Below, piece by piece: positions 55,101 to 64,000 of a DNA stretch of 64,000 nucleotides. Position numbers and translations under genes: made by a program. The notes beneath the pieces were generated by a model, which saw only the letters and a program-made list of their open reading frames with translations, did not search any database and was not told where the DNA came from. The stretch is taken from positions 250,001 to 314,000 of the forward strand of contig JAJEKV010000271.1 of the NCBI GenBank assembly GCA_021234155.1. Reading direction: 5' to 3'. The DNA comes from Isoetes taiwanensis. Lineage: Eukaryota; Streptophyta; Lycopodiopsida; Isoetales; Isoetaceae. Each line of letters starts with the position of its first letter. Position 1 is the first letter of the stretch.

Positions 55101-56330
55101 TAGCATAATCAGACTTTTTTGTTAGCAACCCAGCTAGTTGCCAGGGACTTAGCAATTCATTGCCACATGTTGGTATGACACGCCAACACATGCAATAGAC
55201 GCACCATCATCAAGTGTCTTCAGCCATACCAAAGATCTCATAGAGAACTGTCCACAAATCTGTTCTATCAAGGTATTCTAGCATAGCACGCCAAGTATAC
55301 CCGTAGGCATAAGTCTCTTTACCAATCCATGATAGTAGATAAGTATCTGTCTCAACTCTTAGTGATGTGCCAAATGCTAAGACGATCATTTGAGGTTGAG
55401 TAGATAGAAGGCACGAATATAGGAAATGTAGAGTCAAATAGATCAGGTGAACCTTCGTTGTAGACCCTTCACCCCTCAACATGAGAGCTGCTCGACCACA
55501 TTGAGGAATTTGAAAGCAGAGGTCAACTTATGGAGGAAACTTCAGCAAGTCGAAGAACAATATGGTGAACAGGAGAACATGGCTGCAAATAATGAAGAGA
55601 TAGACTTAACTCTTAAGAAGGAAGAGAGGTTGAACAATTCAAAGTGTTGAAGCACTCAATATCATCATCACTCTTATAACAGGAACAACATGGGACTGCT
55701 AACATGAAGACTTGACATGAAGGACATCAACATACTCAATGTAACAATATTAAACCAGGGGTTAGAAAGATCATCCTCAAATCCCCTAACCTCCAAAATA
55801 GGATGATTCAAAATGGAAGATTATATAGAGTGTAGAACATTGCCTTCAAGCTGTGGGATGGGACATTAGGACCTTAGGTCATCAACTACGTCATCAAGTC
55901 CATCGACATGGATACCCTTAATGATGAAAGTCAACCTCGACATCGGGGGAGCACAAATAGAAGATGCCTGGCAAAAAGAGAAAGCCCTATGAAGGATTAC
56001 CTGACTACTCCAAGAATATCAGATTCTCCAGCAACTTGAAAGTACATCGTTTTGCTACTCCAACGACTAACGAGTACACGAGATGTTAGCAAGCTAGGGG
56101 ACCTATAGATAGATAGTTAAATATGTTAGACTTGTGGATGACCACATTCATGATGGGATGGATAAGCAATTCCGAGTAGATTTTTTATGAAAGGATCGCC
56201 CCAAGAATTGAACAAGGCTTCAAGGATTATGGCGTACCTAAAGTTATACACATTTATTGACAGACATCCAACATAATGAAACCACTTGGTGAGTTTGATA
56301 ACCTCATTAAGAAGGAATTATTACTACAAT
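55101..56330. other. Degenerate retroelement-like DNA
   Basis: Short broken frames (for example RIEQGFKDYGVPKVIHIY near 56200) without a decisive motif. It is interrupted by the LINE at 56343. Because Ty3/gypsy sequence appears further right in the same orientation, this may be its upstream part, but the assignment is weak. Confidence 0.3.
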
Positions 56331-56342
56331 AATTGTTGATCA

Positions 56343-56987
56343 AGTACTTTATCACCTTCTCGAAAATGGCACTTACAGACTTTGCCTTCTCAATGGCAAT
56401 CCATCTGGAACCTTGTTTGGTCTAAATATAATCCTCCAAAGGTAAATGTTCTACTTTGGCAGGTGATTCATCGATCTTTGAGAGTTAATGAGATGGTTCA
56501 TCGCTTTAAGCCGGGAGTAAGCCCACTTTGCCCAATGTGTGAGCGGTGCATTGAAACATTGGAGCACTCGCTTATATTTTGCGCGGCAGAGAGTGAGTAG
56601 TCTTAGGTCCCGGCCGCATTCTCTTTTGGAGTATCTTTGGATAGTCAAGACTTTCTTTTGGGTATTTATCCAAATCAAGTGGACTGCTTTCTAAAAGGAT
56701 TGCATTTCACATGGCAAAGTCTTGGCTAATATGGAGTGTATGGAAGCGAAGGCGAAGAAATGTCTTTTATGATAAGCGTATTTCTTCTCAGGTGGTGCTT
56801 CAAGAAATTCGTAAGAAGTTGTATAATTGTTTTCAGATCTCCAATTGGCCTGATCGTATTAAAATTCCAATATGGAGTGATCATCTAAAAGTGATTGATG
56901 CTTCAGGGACATTTCTTACTTCTGGAAGTACTTTGTAATATTTTAAGTGTATAATATGAAGTAAAACACGTTCTTCAAAAAAAAAAA
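56343..56987 (+). mobile_element. 5'-truncated LINE with zf-RVT domain
   Basis: 645-bp LINE 3' fragment. It encodes IWNLVWSKYNPPKVNVLLWQ, HRSLRVNEMV, then CPMCERCIETLEHSLIFC, the plant RT zinc-binding domain. A basic C-terminal segment (AKSWLIWSVWKRRRRN) and a poly(A) tail follow. A perfect 12-bp target duplication AATTGTTGATCA flanks it (56331-56342 and 56988-56999). A stop after the zinc domain interrupts the frame. Confidence 0.88.
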
Positions 56988-57183
56988 AATTGTTGATCAT
57001 GTATAAGATGAGTACCATCCACAACATAAGGAACCAATGAAGAGAAGCAATCTAACAAGTCCGGCCAACTTATTAGATGGCATCAACTCAAAGGTAAGAC
57101 TATTTCAAGAGGGTGCAAAAAATGAGGAATTTCTAGAGTATAAATTAGATCTAAAACTAGAATAATTATTTAATTGCATAGTC

Positions 57184-57355
57184 TTTTGTGACCAAGGAAA
57201 TGTCACGATGACAAAACCTTGTGGCCATAGGATTATTGTAAATAATTCATTAACACATAGTTTTGCAACTTTTAGAATGGCAGACATTTTTAAGAGTAAT
57301 TATGGCAAAGCGGAACCAAAGACAAAAGAGTTAGCTTCGACATTACTCAAAGCGG
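57184..57355 (+). pseudogene. Ty3/gypsy-type fragment, left of nested LINE
   Basis: A frame ending MADIFKSNYGKAEPKTKELA, STLLKA continues in the same frame on the far side of the LINE (EQGLAWNRSYEHWTIKAHS, 60759 onward) once the target duplication is removed. This shows that the LINE inserted into a formerly continuous frame. The domain itself is not recognised. Confidence 0.5.
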
Positions 57356-60300
57356 TGTGCAGGGATTTGAGAGGGACCAGTGGTCTCGTTTGTTGCAGGA
57401 TTTGGCCTTGGTTGAGGTCCCTGGGGACTTGTCTTTCACCTATTGTAATAGGCAGCTTGGTGCGGGCCGGGCGTATGCTAGGCATGACCGGTGCTATGCT
57501 TCCCCATGCGCATTGGATGGTGTGCCCTCTTTGCGCCCGGAGTAACATTCTCGGCTCTACCTCCATTTCTGATCATTACCCCGTGTTTTGTCCGGGCGTG
57601 GTGCGGTTGCTCTCTCGCCTTCTGACGGTGGTTCCGCTTTGAACACCCTACCGGCCGATGCGGATTTTCGCCCGCCGTGAGTTGTGGCTTGATACCTTTT
57701 CATCTTTGAAGGGTATGTCTGGTGGTATGGTGACCGCTGGCCGTGGTGAAGCGCTTTTGCTAAGGTCTTTGGTAGTAGGGTGCAAAGTGCCAGAGCCAGG
57801 AGTTGCATAGTCTTTATCAGGAGTTGAGAAGATTCGGCGCAAATTTCCGATGGCATTAGGGAGAATGCAAAGGTTGCAACAGCATTGTTGCTTTGGAGCA
57901 GGTTAAAGTGCATGAGCCGGTGAAGGCAGCCCCACCTGGTTGAAGGAGGGGATAAGTTCGCTTGTTCTTCGAGCAGCCTAGGCACGGCTGACATGCAAAG
58001 ATCTATGGCGCCCCTTGCTTTGCCCGGATGGCCGGACTTTGGAGGATCCCGCCGAGTTGCAGAGGTATGTGCATGCTCATTTCTCGTGGTTTTTGCGCAG
58101 CCGCACTCTTCCCTATGAGCGTGAGATGCGTGGAGCTTGTTTTGGGGGTTGTTAAGCCATCTATTTTGCCTCATCAACGTGAGAGCTTGGAGCGGTGAGC
58201 TCTCCAGAGGATTTAGCTGAGGCATGTATGTGCATGGCCAAGGATAAATGTCCCGGCTGGATGGCATCCCGTGGAGTTCTTTTCGCACTTATTGGGAGTG
58301 GGCTGGTGAGTCCGTGGTACTGTGTGTATCTTGAGTTGTCGCAGTCTTCTCACATGGATAGGATCTTGAATACCGCATGCATTTCCTTGATTCCTAAGGT
58401 TAAGCAGCCTTCTACTATTAATGATTGGAGGCCTATATCCTTGTTGTCCTCTCAGGTACAAGATTATTGCAAAAGCCCCGCCGAAGTTGAAGCCGGTGTT
58501 GACTTCTTCCATTAGTAAGGTGTACCGGGTTTGTTCCCGGAAGGAACATTTTGACTAATGTTGCCGCAGCCTTATGAGGGCCTTTATTGGGCCAGGAGAA
58601 CAGTCAAGTTATTGCCTATCTTAAGCTTGACTTTGCCAAAGCTTATGATAGTGTCCGTTGGGGAGTTCTTTGTCCGCCATGATGTTAGCGCTGGGTCGGG
58701 TCCACGCTTTACAGAGATACCATGAAGTCGCATAGGTCAGCACGGCCACGGTGGTGTGCTGGTGAACCCTCCGCTTTTTTCTCCTTAGGCGAGGGTAAGG
58801 CCGTGGGTGCCCTTTGGCACCATTTTTGTTTACGATTGTGGCGGAGGCACCGCCTCGCTTGTTTTTGGTCGCAGTGGGAGGAGGGGTGGTGGATGGGCTT
58901 CGGATGCGTGATGGTAGTCGCCAGATTATTAACCGCTCGGCCGATGACACTTTTTCTTCTTGGTGGCGTAAGAGAGGAATTTTATGGAATGTGAAGGGTT
59001 TGTCGGATACTTTCTCCTTGGCCTCGTGCATTCTTCCGAATTGGGGTAAATGCTCCGATTATGGGCTCCTTGACTCGCCTCCCCCTTGTTTGGCTCTATT
59101 CCCTTGGAAGGTGCTTTCCATATAATGTGTACTAAGTGTTGGGTATTCCCTTTGAGGGATGTTTCCATAGGGAGGGTGTGGGATGAGATTTTGCGGGGGG
59201 TTGCGTAAAACACCTCAATTGGTGGAAGGGTAGCAAGTTGTCCATGGCGTAGGGATCACTATTGCCAAGTCAAGACTTTGTAGCACTCATGTGTATACAA
59301 AGATTCTGCGATGTTAGCTCCCCGAGGGTAAGATACGTGCTTTGGATAAGATTGTTCAAATTTTGTGTGGGGCGGGATGATGAAGGGCGGTTGTTAAAGT
59401 GGCTTGGTGGAAGTGTCTCCGCCCCGGGAGGATGGGGGCTTGGCCATTCGGATTTGGCAATCGCATAGTAAGGTGTTGGTCTCTAAGTTTATTTGGAGCA
59501 TTCGGCAGATGGAGCATCTTCTCCGGTGCGGCACTATTGTGGCAATCTCTTCGCCATTGTGTGGCATTTGGAAAGTCGTCCTGCGGCATGTAGAGTTGCC
59601 CCGGGCAACCGCTTTTGTATGGTCTCCGCCTTTCCCACATGCATCCCCTTTTCTCACGGGGGTGTTTGCGGGCTTGGGATCACGCGGCGGTGCTCTTCCA
59701 GCCAGATTATGCCTCAGTTTATCACCACTCTTCTCCTTTCTTGTGGGTTCCTCTACCCCCCGCGATTTTGCCCTTGGTCACACATGCGGCATGCTCGGAC
59801 GCGAGGGTTCGTTGGAGGCGAAGCTGCTGTGCTCACCTTGGAGGATTGGTATTGGGATGGTCGCCTAGCTTCGTGGGAGTTCTTTCGAGCTCGCTACCAA
59901 GGATGCTGGACCGCTATCCGGGAACAAGTGGCGGGGGAGTATTCCGCCACACATACCTATAGTCCCTCGTGGTGATGTGGTGGTGCAGGTTTGGAAGGTT
60001 CATCCAGATGTTGTATCTTCTTGTTTTGTGCGGTCTTGTTACGGGTGTTGGCTATTCATGACACTCGCCCCTCGTGCAAGTGGTCTCCGCAGCCTTCCGG
60101 GTTCTCGATGGCGCCGGTTTGGACGGGAGCTCACTTCCCCCACCGAAGGTTCGGGTGCTTCGCGGTGTGGTGCAACCGCCGTATCGTGGTGAATGTCCTT
60201 GTGAGTCGGGCTTTAGGCGGGTGTGAGCCCCTTTGCCCTTTGTTGTGGCCTTCATCGTGGAGACCGTGGAGCATTGTCCGGGTTTTATGCCCTCACTTGC

Positions 60301-60758
60301 GTGTTGCCCGATTGGGTCGGGGCTCGCTTCAGGTGAGATTGAATAGCCAACAATTGCTGCTTCATGTATATCCTGGTGCTTGGTCGCCAGACGGGCAAAG
60401 AAGCCTTGCATCCGTGGCGTGGCTTGGTTGGTGTGGTTGATTTGGAAGCGGGCATACGGTAGGATCTTTCGTGGGATTCAAAGCTACCGCGGCAGCCTCT
60501 CTCGATTCCTCGACTCGTGTACAAGTTATTTCAAAGCTTTTTGGTGTTCCGGGATTAGTAGAGCGGAAGTTTTCCATTTGGCGGGACTTCTTGGGTGTGG
60601 TAGATGGTGATGGTCGGGTTTGTACAGTTAAAGAGAGTTGCGCTTGTTGTGGAGTGTCGAGGTATCATTTGTCTCTTTGGGGCGTTTCTCCTTCCTCCTC
60701 ACTTGCTTTGTAACATTACCATTCTTTTAATATATTGCTGACACAGTTCTTCAAAAAA
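57356..60758 (+). mobile_element. LINE (L1-type), nested, decayed
   Basis: 3.4-kb plus-strand LINE with a perfect 14-bp target duplication ATTACTCAAAGCGG (57342-57355 and 60759-60772). RT is visible at ~58370-58450 (NTACISLIPKVKQPSTINDW, then RPISLLSS) and near 58920 (NRSADDTF, motif C region). The C-terminal WLVWLIWKRAYGRIFRG block is at ~60420. It ends CATTACCATTCTTTTAATA...ACAGTTCTTCAAAAAAA. Many frameshifts. A shorter copy of the same family lies at 5731-6356. Confidence 0.88.
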
Positions 60759-61088
60759 ATTACTCAAAGCGGAACAAGGATTGGCATGGAACCGAAGTTA
60801 TGAACATTGGACAATAAAAGCTCATAGCAAGCATGGAGTATTTAAAGCTGCCCACTCGACTTGATGGCCCTGTCGGCTACCCATCCGACTCGGCGAGGAC
60901 TTCGATCGCCGTTGTTGTCTCCCCACGACTTGGCTACCCACACGACTTGGTGGTGTTTGGCTGGTGGTTGGCTGCCCACCCGGCTCAGTGGTGTTTGGTT
61001 CGGTAAAAATTGATTGCCATAAGCAAGAAATGTCCATCCTAGCACCAAATGGTAAGCATCTTACAAAGTTAAGGAAGTCATTTCAATT

Positions 61089-61420
61089 ATGCAATGCATA
61101 TTAGCCAAGTGCATTAATAGAGATGAGGTCACATATATTCTCAAGTTGCAAGCCGTCGATCCCGACTGCAAACATAAAATCCAAGAACTTCTGGCCTATA
61201 GAGGCGTAAAATGTGAAATTACACTTGCACCAGATACAAAGCCAACAAGCAAAGCTCCATATAGGATGAACTTCCTGGAGCTAGCCGAGAAAAAGCAACT
61301 TAAAGAGTTGTTAGAATTGGAACTCGAATTCATTTGGTCAAGTGTATCACCTTCGGAGCAATCATTCTCTTCGTGATGAAGAAGGAGAGAAGTCTAAGAA
61401 TGAGAATAGATTATAGGGAA
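61089..61420 (+). pseudogene. Ty3/gypsy reverse transcriptase fragment (frameshifted)
   Basis: The first frame reads TKPTSKAPYRMNFLELAEKK, QLKELLELELEFIWSSVSPS. A second frame continues AIILFVMKKERSLRMRIDYRE. Together they match the gypsy RT start (APYRM.P.E...L..QL.ELL..G.I.PS.SP...PV.FV.KKDGS.RMC.DYR). One frameshift lies near 61355, and the RT stops before the catalytic motifs. It is followed by a foldback element. Confidence 0.85.
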
Positions 61421-61435
61421 AAACTACAATATACC

Positions 61436-61594
61436 CCTAACTTTTTGCAAAATTCACAAAATACCCCTAACTTTCTAAAAATTCACAAAATGCCCCTAAA
61501 AATTCACAAAATGCACCTAAAAAACTATATGTTAGGGGCATTTCATGAATTTTTTAAAAGTTAGGGGTATTTTGTGAATTTTGCAAAAAGTTAG
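61436..61594. repeat. Foldback element, ~38-bp perfect arms
   Basis: CTAACTTTTTGCAAAATTC... (61436) is answered by its reverse complement ending GAATTTTGCAAAAAGTTAG (61594). Inner parts repeat ATTCACAAAAT(A/G)C(C/A)CCTAA three times. The whole can form a single long hairpin. It is a MITE-like remnant inserted in or next to the gypsy fragment. Confidence 0.85.
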
Positions 61595-62690
61595 CATGTG
61601 ACAAAGAATGAGTATGCATTGCCACATGCAATGACCCAACGGACCGACTGCAAGGATCCAAGTAATTCTCCAAATCGATGTAAGTTCAGGATATCAAATA
61701 AGAATATGGATGAAAACATTTATAAGACTGCTTCTAGAAAGCAGTTGCTATGCCCAAATATTTTGCAGGCCATTGTTATACTTAGCAGCATGATTTCTCG
61801 ATCGGCAGGGAAAAACTGCCAATTCTGGCTGGCAGGAGGCTGGATGAGCTTCTGCCAGTCTCACCTGCCTGGCGGGGTATCACCACGTGGCTTTGCCAAG
61901 TTGGCAGGGTCCTGCATCACAAGGTGGCGGCCTATTACAGGACAGACCGAAGGATTACAGAAGAAAAAGCCAGAAGGCTACAGAAGGGATTATCTGGCGA
62001 ATTTAGGAACAGGGATCCGGGAGGTTGTAGAACGAGCAAGGAGCAGCAAGTTGAATTGACAAGCTGGTTGCTCAATCACAGGAAGCATCTTGACGGGGAT
62101 TCTACTGGAAGCAGAAGTAGAGGAAGCTTGGATTCCAGGTGCGCCACGAAGTTGCTGAGGCTGGTGATGGCACAGTTATATGGTAGAATTGTGGAAATAA
62201 ACCAAGCACCTAAACTATAGAAGCTCCAGGAAACCTTGTGGAAATGTCCTCCGTAATAGAAGAGGGCTTGCCTTGAATTGATGTCTTATGATGAACTGCT
62301 CCTTGAGGCCTTGTAAAATTAGCTTGAGATGATGCTTAAGCTGGGGCTAACTGTGCCTTAAGGTGTCAGTACTAGTTATGGCTCCTGCTAAGGAATTGGC
62401 ATGAGACGCTTTGATGAGCGATTCCTCTGATTAAAAGAGCTCTTTGGTGGAAGACATTTCTCATAATGAGGAACTATATTGATCGTTAAGCTTGAGTCTA
62501 TATTGGATATTTGGAAGTATATATATTATACGATTTGTTTTTTATACTTGTAGTTATTTTGGAATAAAGATTAGATTCTTTACCCTGACGTGAAAAGTTG
62601 CAAGTTGCATAATATATTGAATTAGCTACAACCACGACCACTTACAAGAGTGCTAATAGCAAAACTAAAGGAAAAGACAGGATCCCAAAT
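61595..62690. other. Intergenic DNA, nothing recognised
   Basis: A 153-codon frame (61598-62059) is open but has no recognisable domain and lies in sequence with GGCTGGCAGG/CCTGCCTGG sub-repeats. I do not support it as a gene. Confidence 0.35.
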
Positions 62691-63249
62691 TACCTCAGAG
62701 AAGCTAGCTTGGCAGGCCCCCCCATAGCACTCCACCCCAAGGGCACAAACACATAAAAATCCTCCATTTTATAACTTGCTCCTACTGATCCAACGAGTAA
62801 CGTAGACGCAAACACCTGTAGCAATGCACCCGCAGGCAATGAGAGCATGCCTTCTGGTTGCTTACAAAACAGCCGCACTTCATCTTGCATGAGCAATATG
62901 GTATTGCCAGTTCGACAATCGACCCCTCCTTTCCCGTATTCTCCCTGCCCGACGCCTTTCCCAAATTCTCGACTTACACATCCTCTTTTTGCCCAATCTA
63001 CCCTGCACCTCCATCGCTCCGGCCTTGTTAATCACCGCCTCTTCTGGCTGCTTCTCCACTGATTCTGTTGCTTGGGCCAAAACTTCTAGGGTGATCGACC
63101 CCCTCAGTCCTTTTATTCCGCCTGACTCCTCCTGTAATATTCTGCATAATAGATCTTCCAGTTGCAACTCATTGTCTTGTATATCCCTTCTGATGGTGCT
63201 TAACTTTGTGAAAAGACGTCCTTTGCAGCCGGTTTTTCTTCTTGAAATG

Positions 63250-63980
63250 TTCATGGCATTATCCGAGCGAAAAAGTCAGGATGCAAAAGAGATGTGGAAT
63301 AGAGCAGACTTGATATTGATGGAGGAAACTTGGGAACACCAGACACGTCCCCTTCCGGATTTGGAAGGGTATTGCCTTATAGATTCAGTTTGGAATGCCA
63401 AACAAGCAAATGCGGGAAGGGGATTGGGGTTTAGCCGCATATATCAGGCACGCATACAAGCAACTCATCCAAGTCTTCAAGAAGCATGAAGGTAAACAAT
63501 TTATGTGGCTGCAAATCTGCACATGAAAGTATATGAACAGGTTGGGTTTGACAAAAAGAATCTGCTTCATAATTGAGCCTAGATGTGATGTATTTACAGG
63601 ATAAGGGAGAGGTGATTGTGGTTGGGAATTTTAATGCATGTAGTAAGGGATTAAAATCAGTCTCTTTTGCGAATTTGGATGATATGAGACTTGTAGAGCA
63701 GGTAGATGAGACATTCAAGAGGCAATCAGTAGATAAGATCAGTAATACCATGGGTGACTTTTTCAACACTTGGAATAAAAATCTTGAATGGTATAAGCAG
63801 GTTCAAAAAAACGGATAGATTTACATGCTTTTCTCATCTTGGCCAGAGTACTATGGATTACCTTCTGGTCCCAACAACATTTAATATCATCAAATCAATT
63901 GAAGTGCGTGATAAAGTTCCAGATTCAGACCACGCAGGCGTACTTTTTGAATTGAACTTGGTTTTGCAGAAAACAAAATA
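63250..63980 (+). pseudogene. LINE-type endonuclease (EEP fold) remnant
   Basis: A frame near 63250-63480 reads ADLILMEETWEHQ, matching the 'D...LQET' start of APE-like endonucleases. After a break, EVIVVGNFNACSKGL (63610-63660) corresponds to the 'GDFN' block with Asp replaced by Asn. A further frame reads QSTMDYLLVPTTF and PDSDHAGVLFEL (63855-63950), matching the 'IDY' and 'SDH' catalytic blocks. Stops and a frameshift separate the pieces. It runs to the edge of the window, so an RT may follow outside. Confidence 0.65.
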
Positions 63981-64000
63981 ATTAGATATTTGTGTGCCTT

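Noticed and set aside
61598-62059. 153-codon ORF as a gene
   Set aside because: No domain, no splice or promoter support, and composition like the surrounding repeats.

Overview
This is nuclear DNA of a land plant. It contains a spliceosomal DEAH helicase with plant-type layout, spliceosomal introns (one GC-AG), a Ty1/copia element with a tRNA-iMet primer site, Ty3/gypsy and LINE remnants, and long AT-rich intergenic stretches. The abundance of Penelope-type reverse transcriptases, which are rare in flowering plants, makes a non-seed plant (fern or lycophyte) my best guess. That guess is inference; the sequence does not settle the species.

Layout. 0-1.1 kb: small membrane RING-finger protein (+). 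1.1-9.4 kb: intergenic DNA with a higher-order minisatellite (4.37-5.01 kb), a TATA box with a tiny ORF behind it, and two decayed LINE ends. 9.4-13.1 kb: two-exon PRP22/DHX8 helicase (-). 13.4-18.3 kb: Ty1/copia element (-) with 188-bp LTRs and an AAGAA target duplication. 19.2-23.4 kb: eleven-exon coiled-coil gene (-). 23.6-26.2 kb: foldback element, GCTATGGCG-type minisatellite and a 1.2-kb terminal-inverted-repeat element. 26.5-46.1 kb: array of Penelope-like retroelement units, all on the minus strand. 46-54 kb: microsatellite, LINE tails and a 5-kb decayed LINE. 55-61.4 kb: degenerate Ty3/gypsy DNA holding two nested LINEs with clear target duplications. 61.4-64 kb: foldback element and a LINE endonuclease remnant.

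The most interesting region is 26.5-46.1 kb. Two long elements, A and B, each have a ~1.75-kb direct repeat on both sides of an internal region with two ORFs. ORF2 is a Penelope-like reverse transcriptase (YIDD in A, YMDD in B) with no GIY-YIG endonuclease visible. ORF1 is an unrecognised protein conserved between A and B. The flanking repeat, like a Penelope pseudo-LTR, carries the first coding exon with a splice donor. I infer that this exon splices across the repeat boundary into ORF1; in both elements donor and acceptor are in phase 0. Two more repeat-type units (C1, C2) without an RT follow. All units point the same way and abut through A/T runs. Five of the six repeat copies hold a ~110-nt foldable element whose long-range helices are kept by different bases in A, B and C2. 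G-U wobbles fall on the minus (transcribed) strand. It does not fit the hammerhead consensus. Together these look like an undescribed plant lineage of endonuclease-lacking, intron-containing Penelope-like elements with a conserved RNA structure.

Two single-copy host genes (RING protein, DHX8) look intact and the coiled-coil gene is coherent across all its splice junctions. Most other coding material is broken. Several breaks between otherwise near-identical repeat copies sit at CAG/CTG trinucleotides, so some may be base-calling errors at methylated CHG sites rather than true decay.
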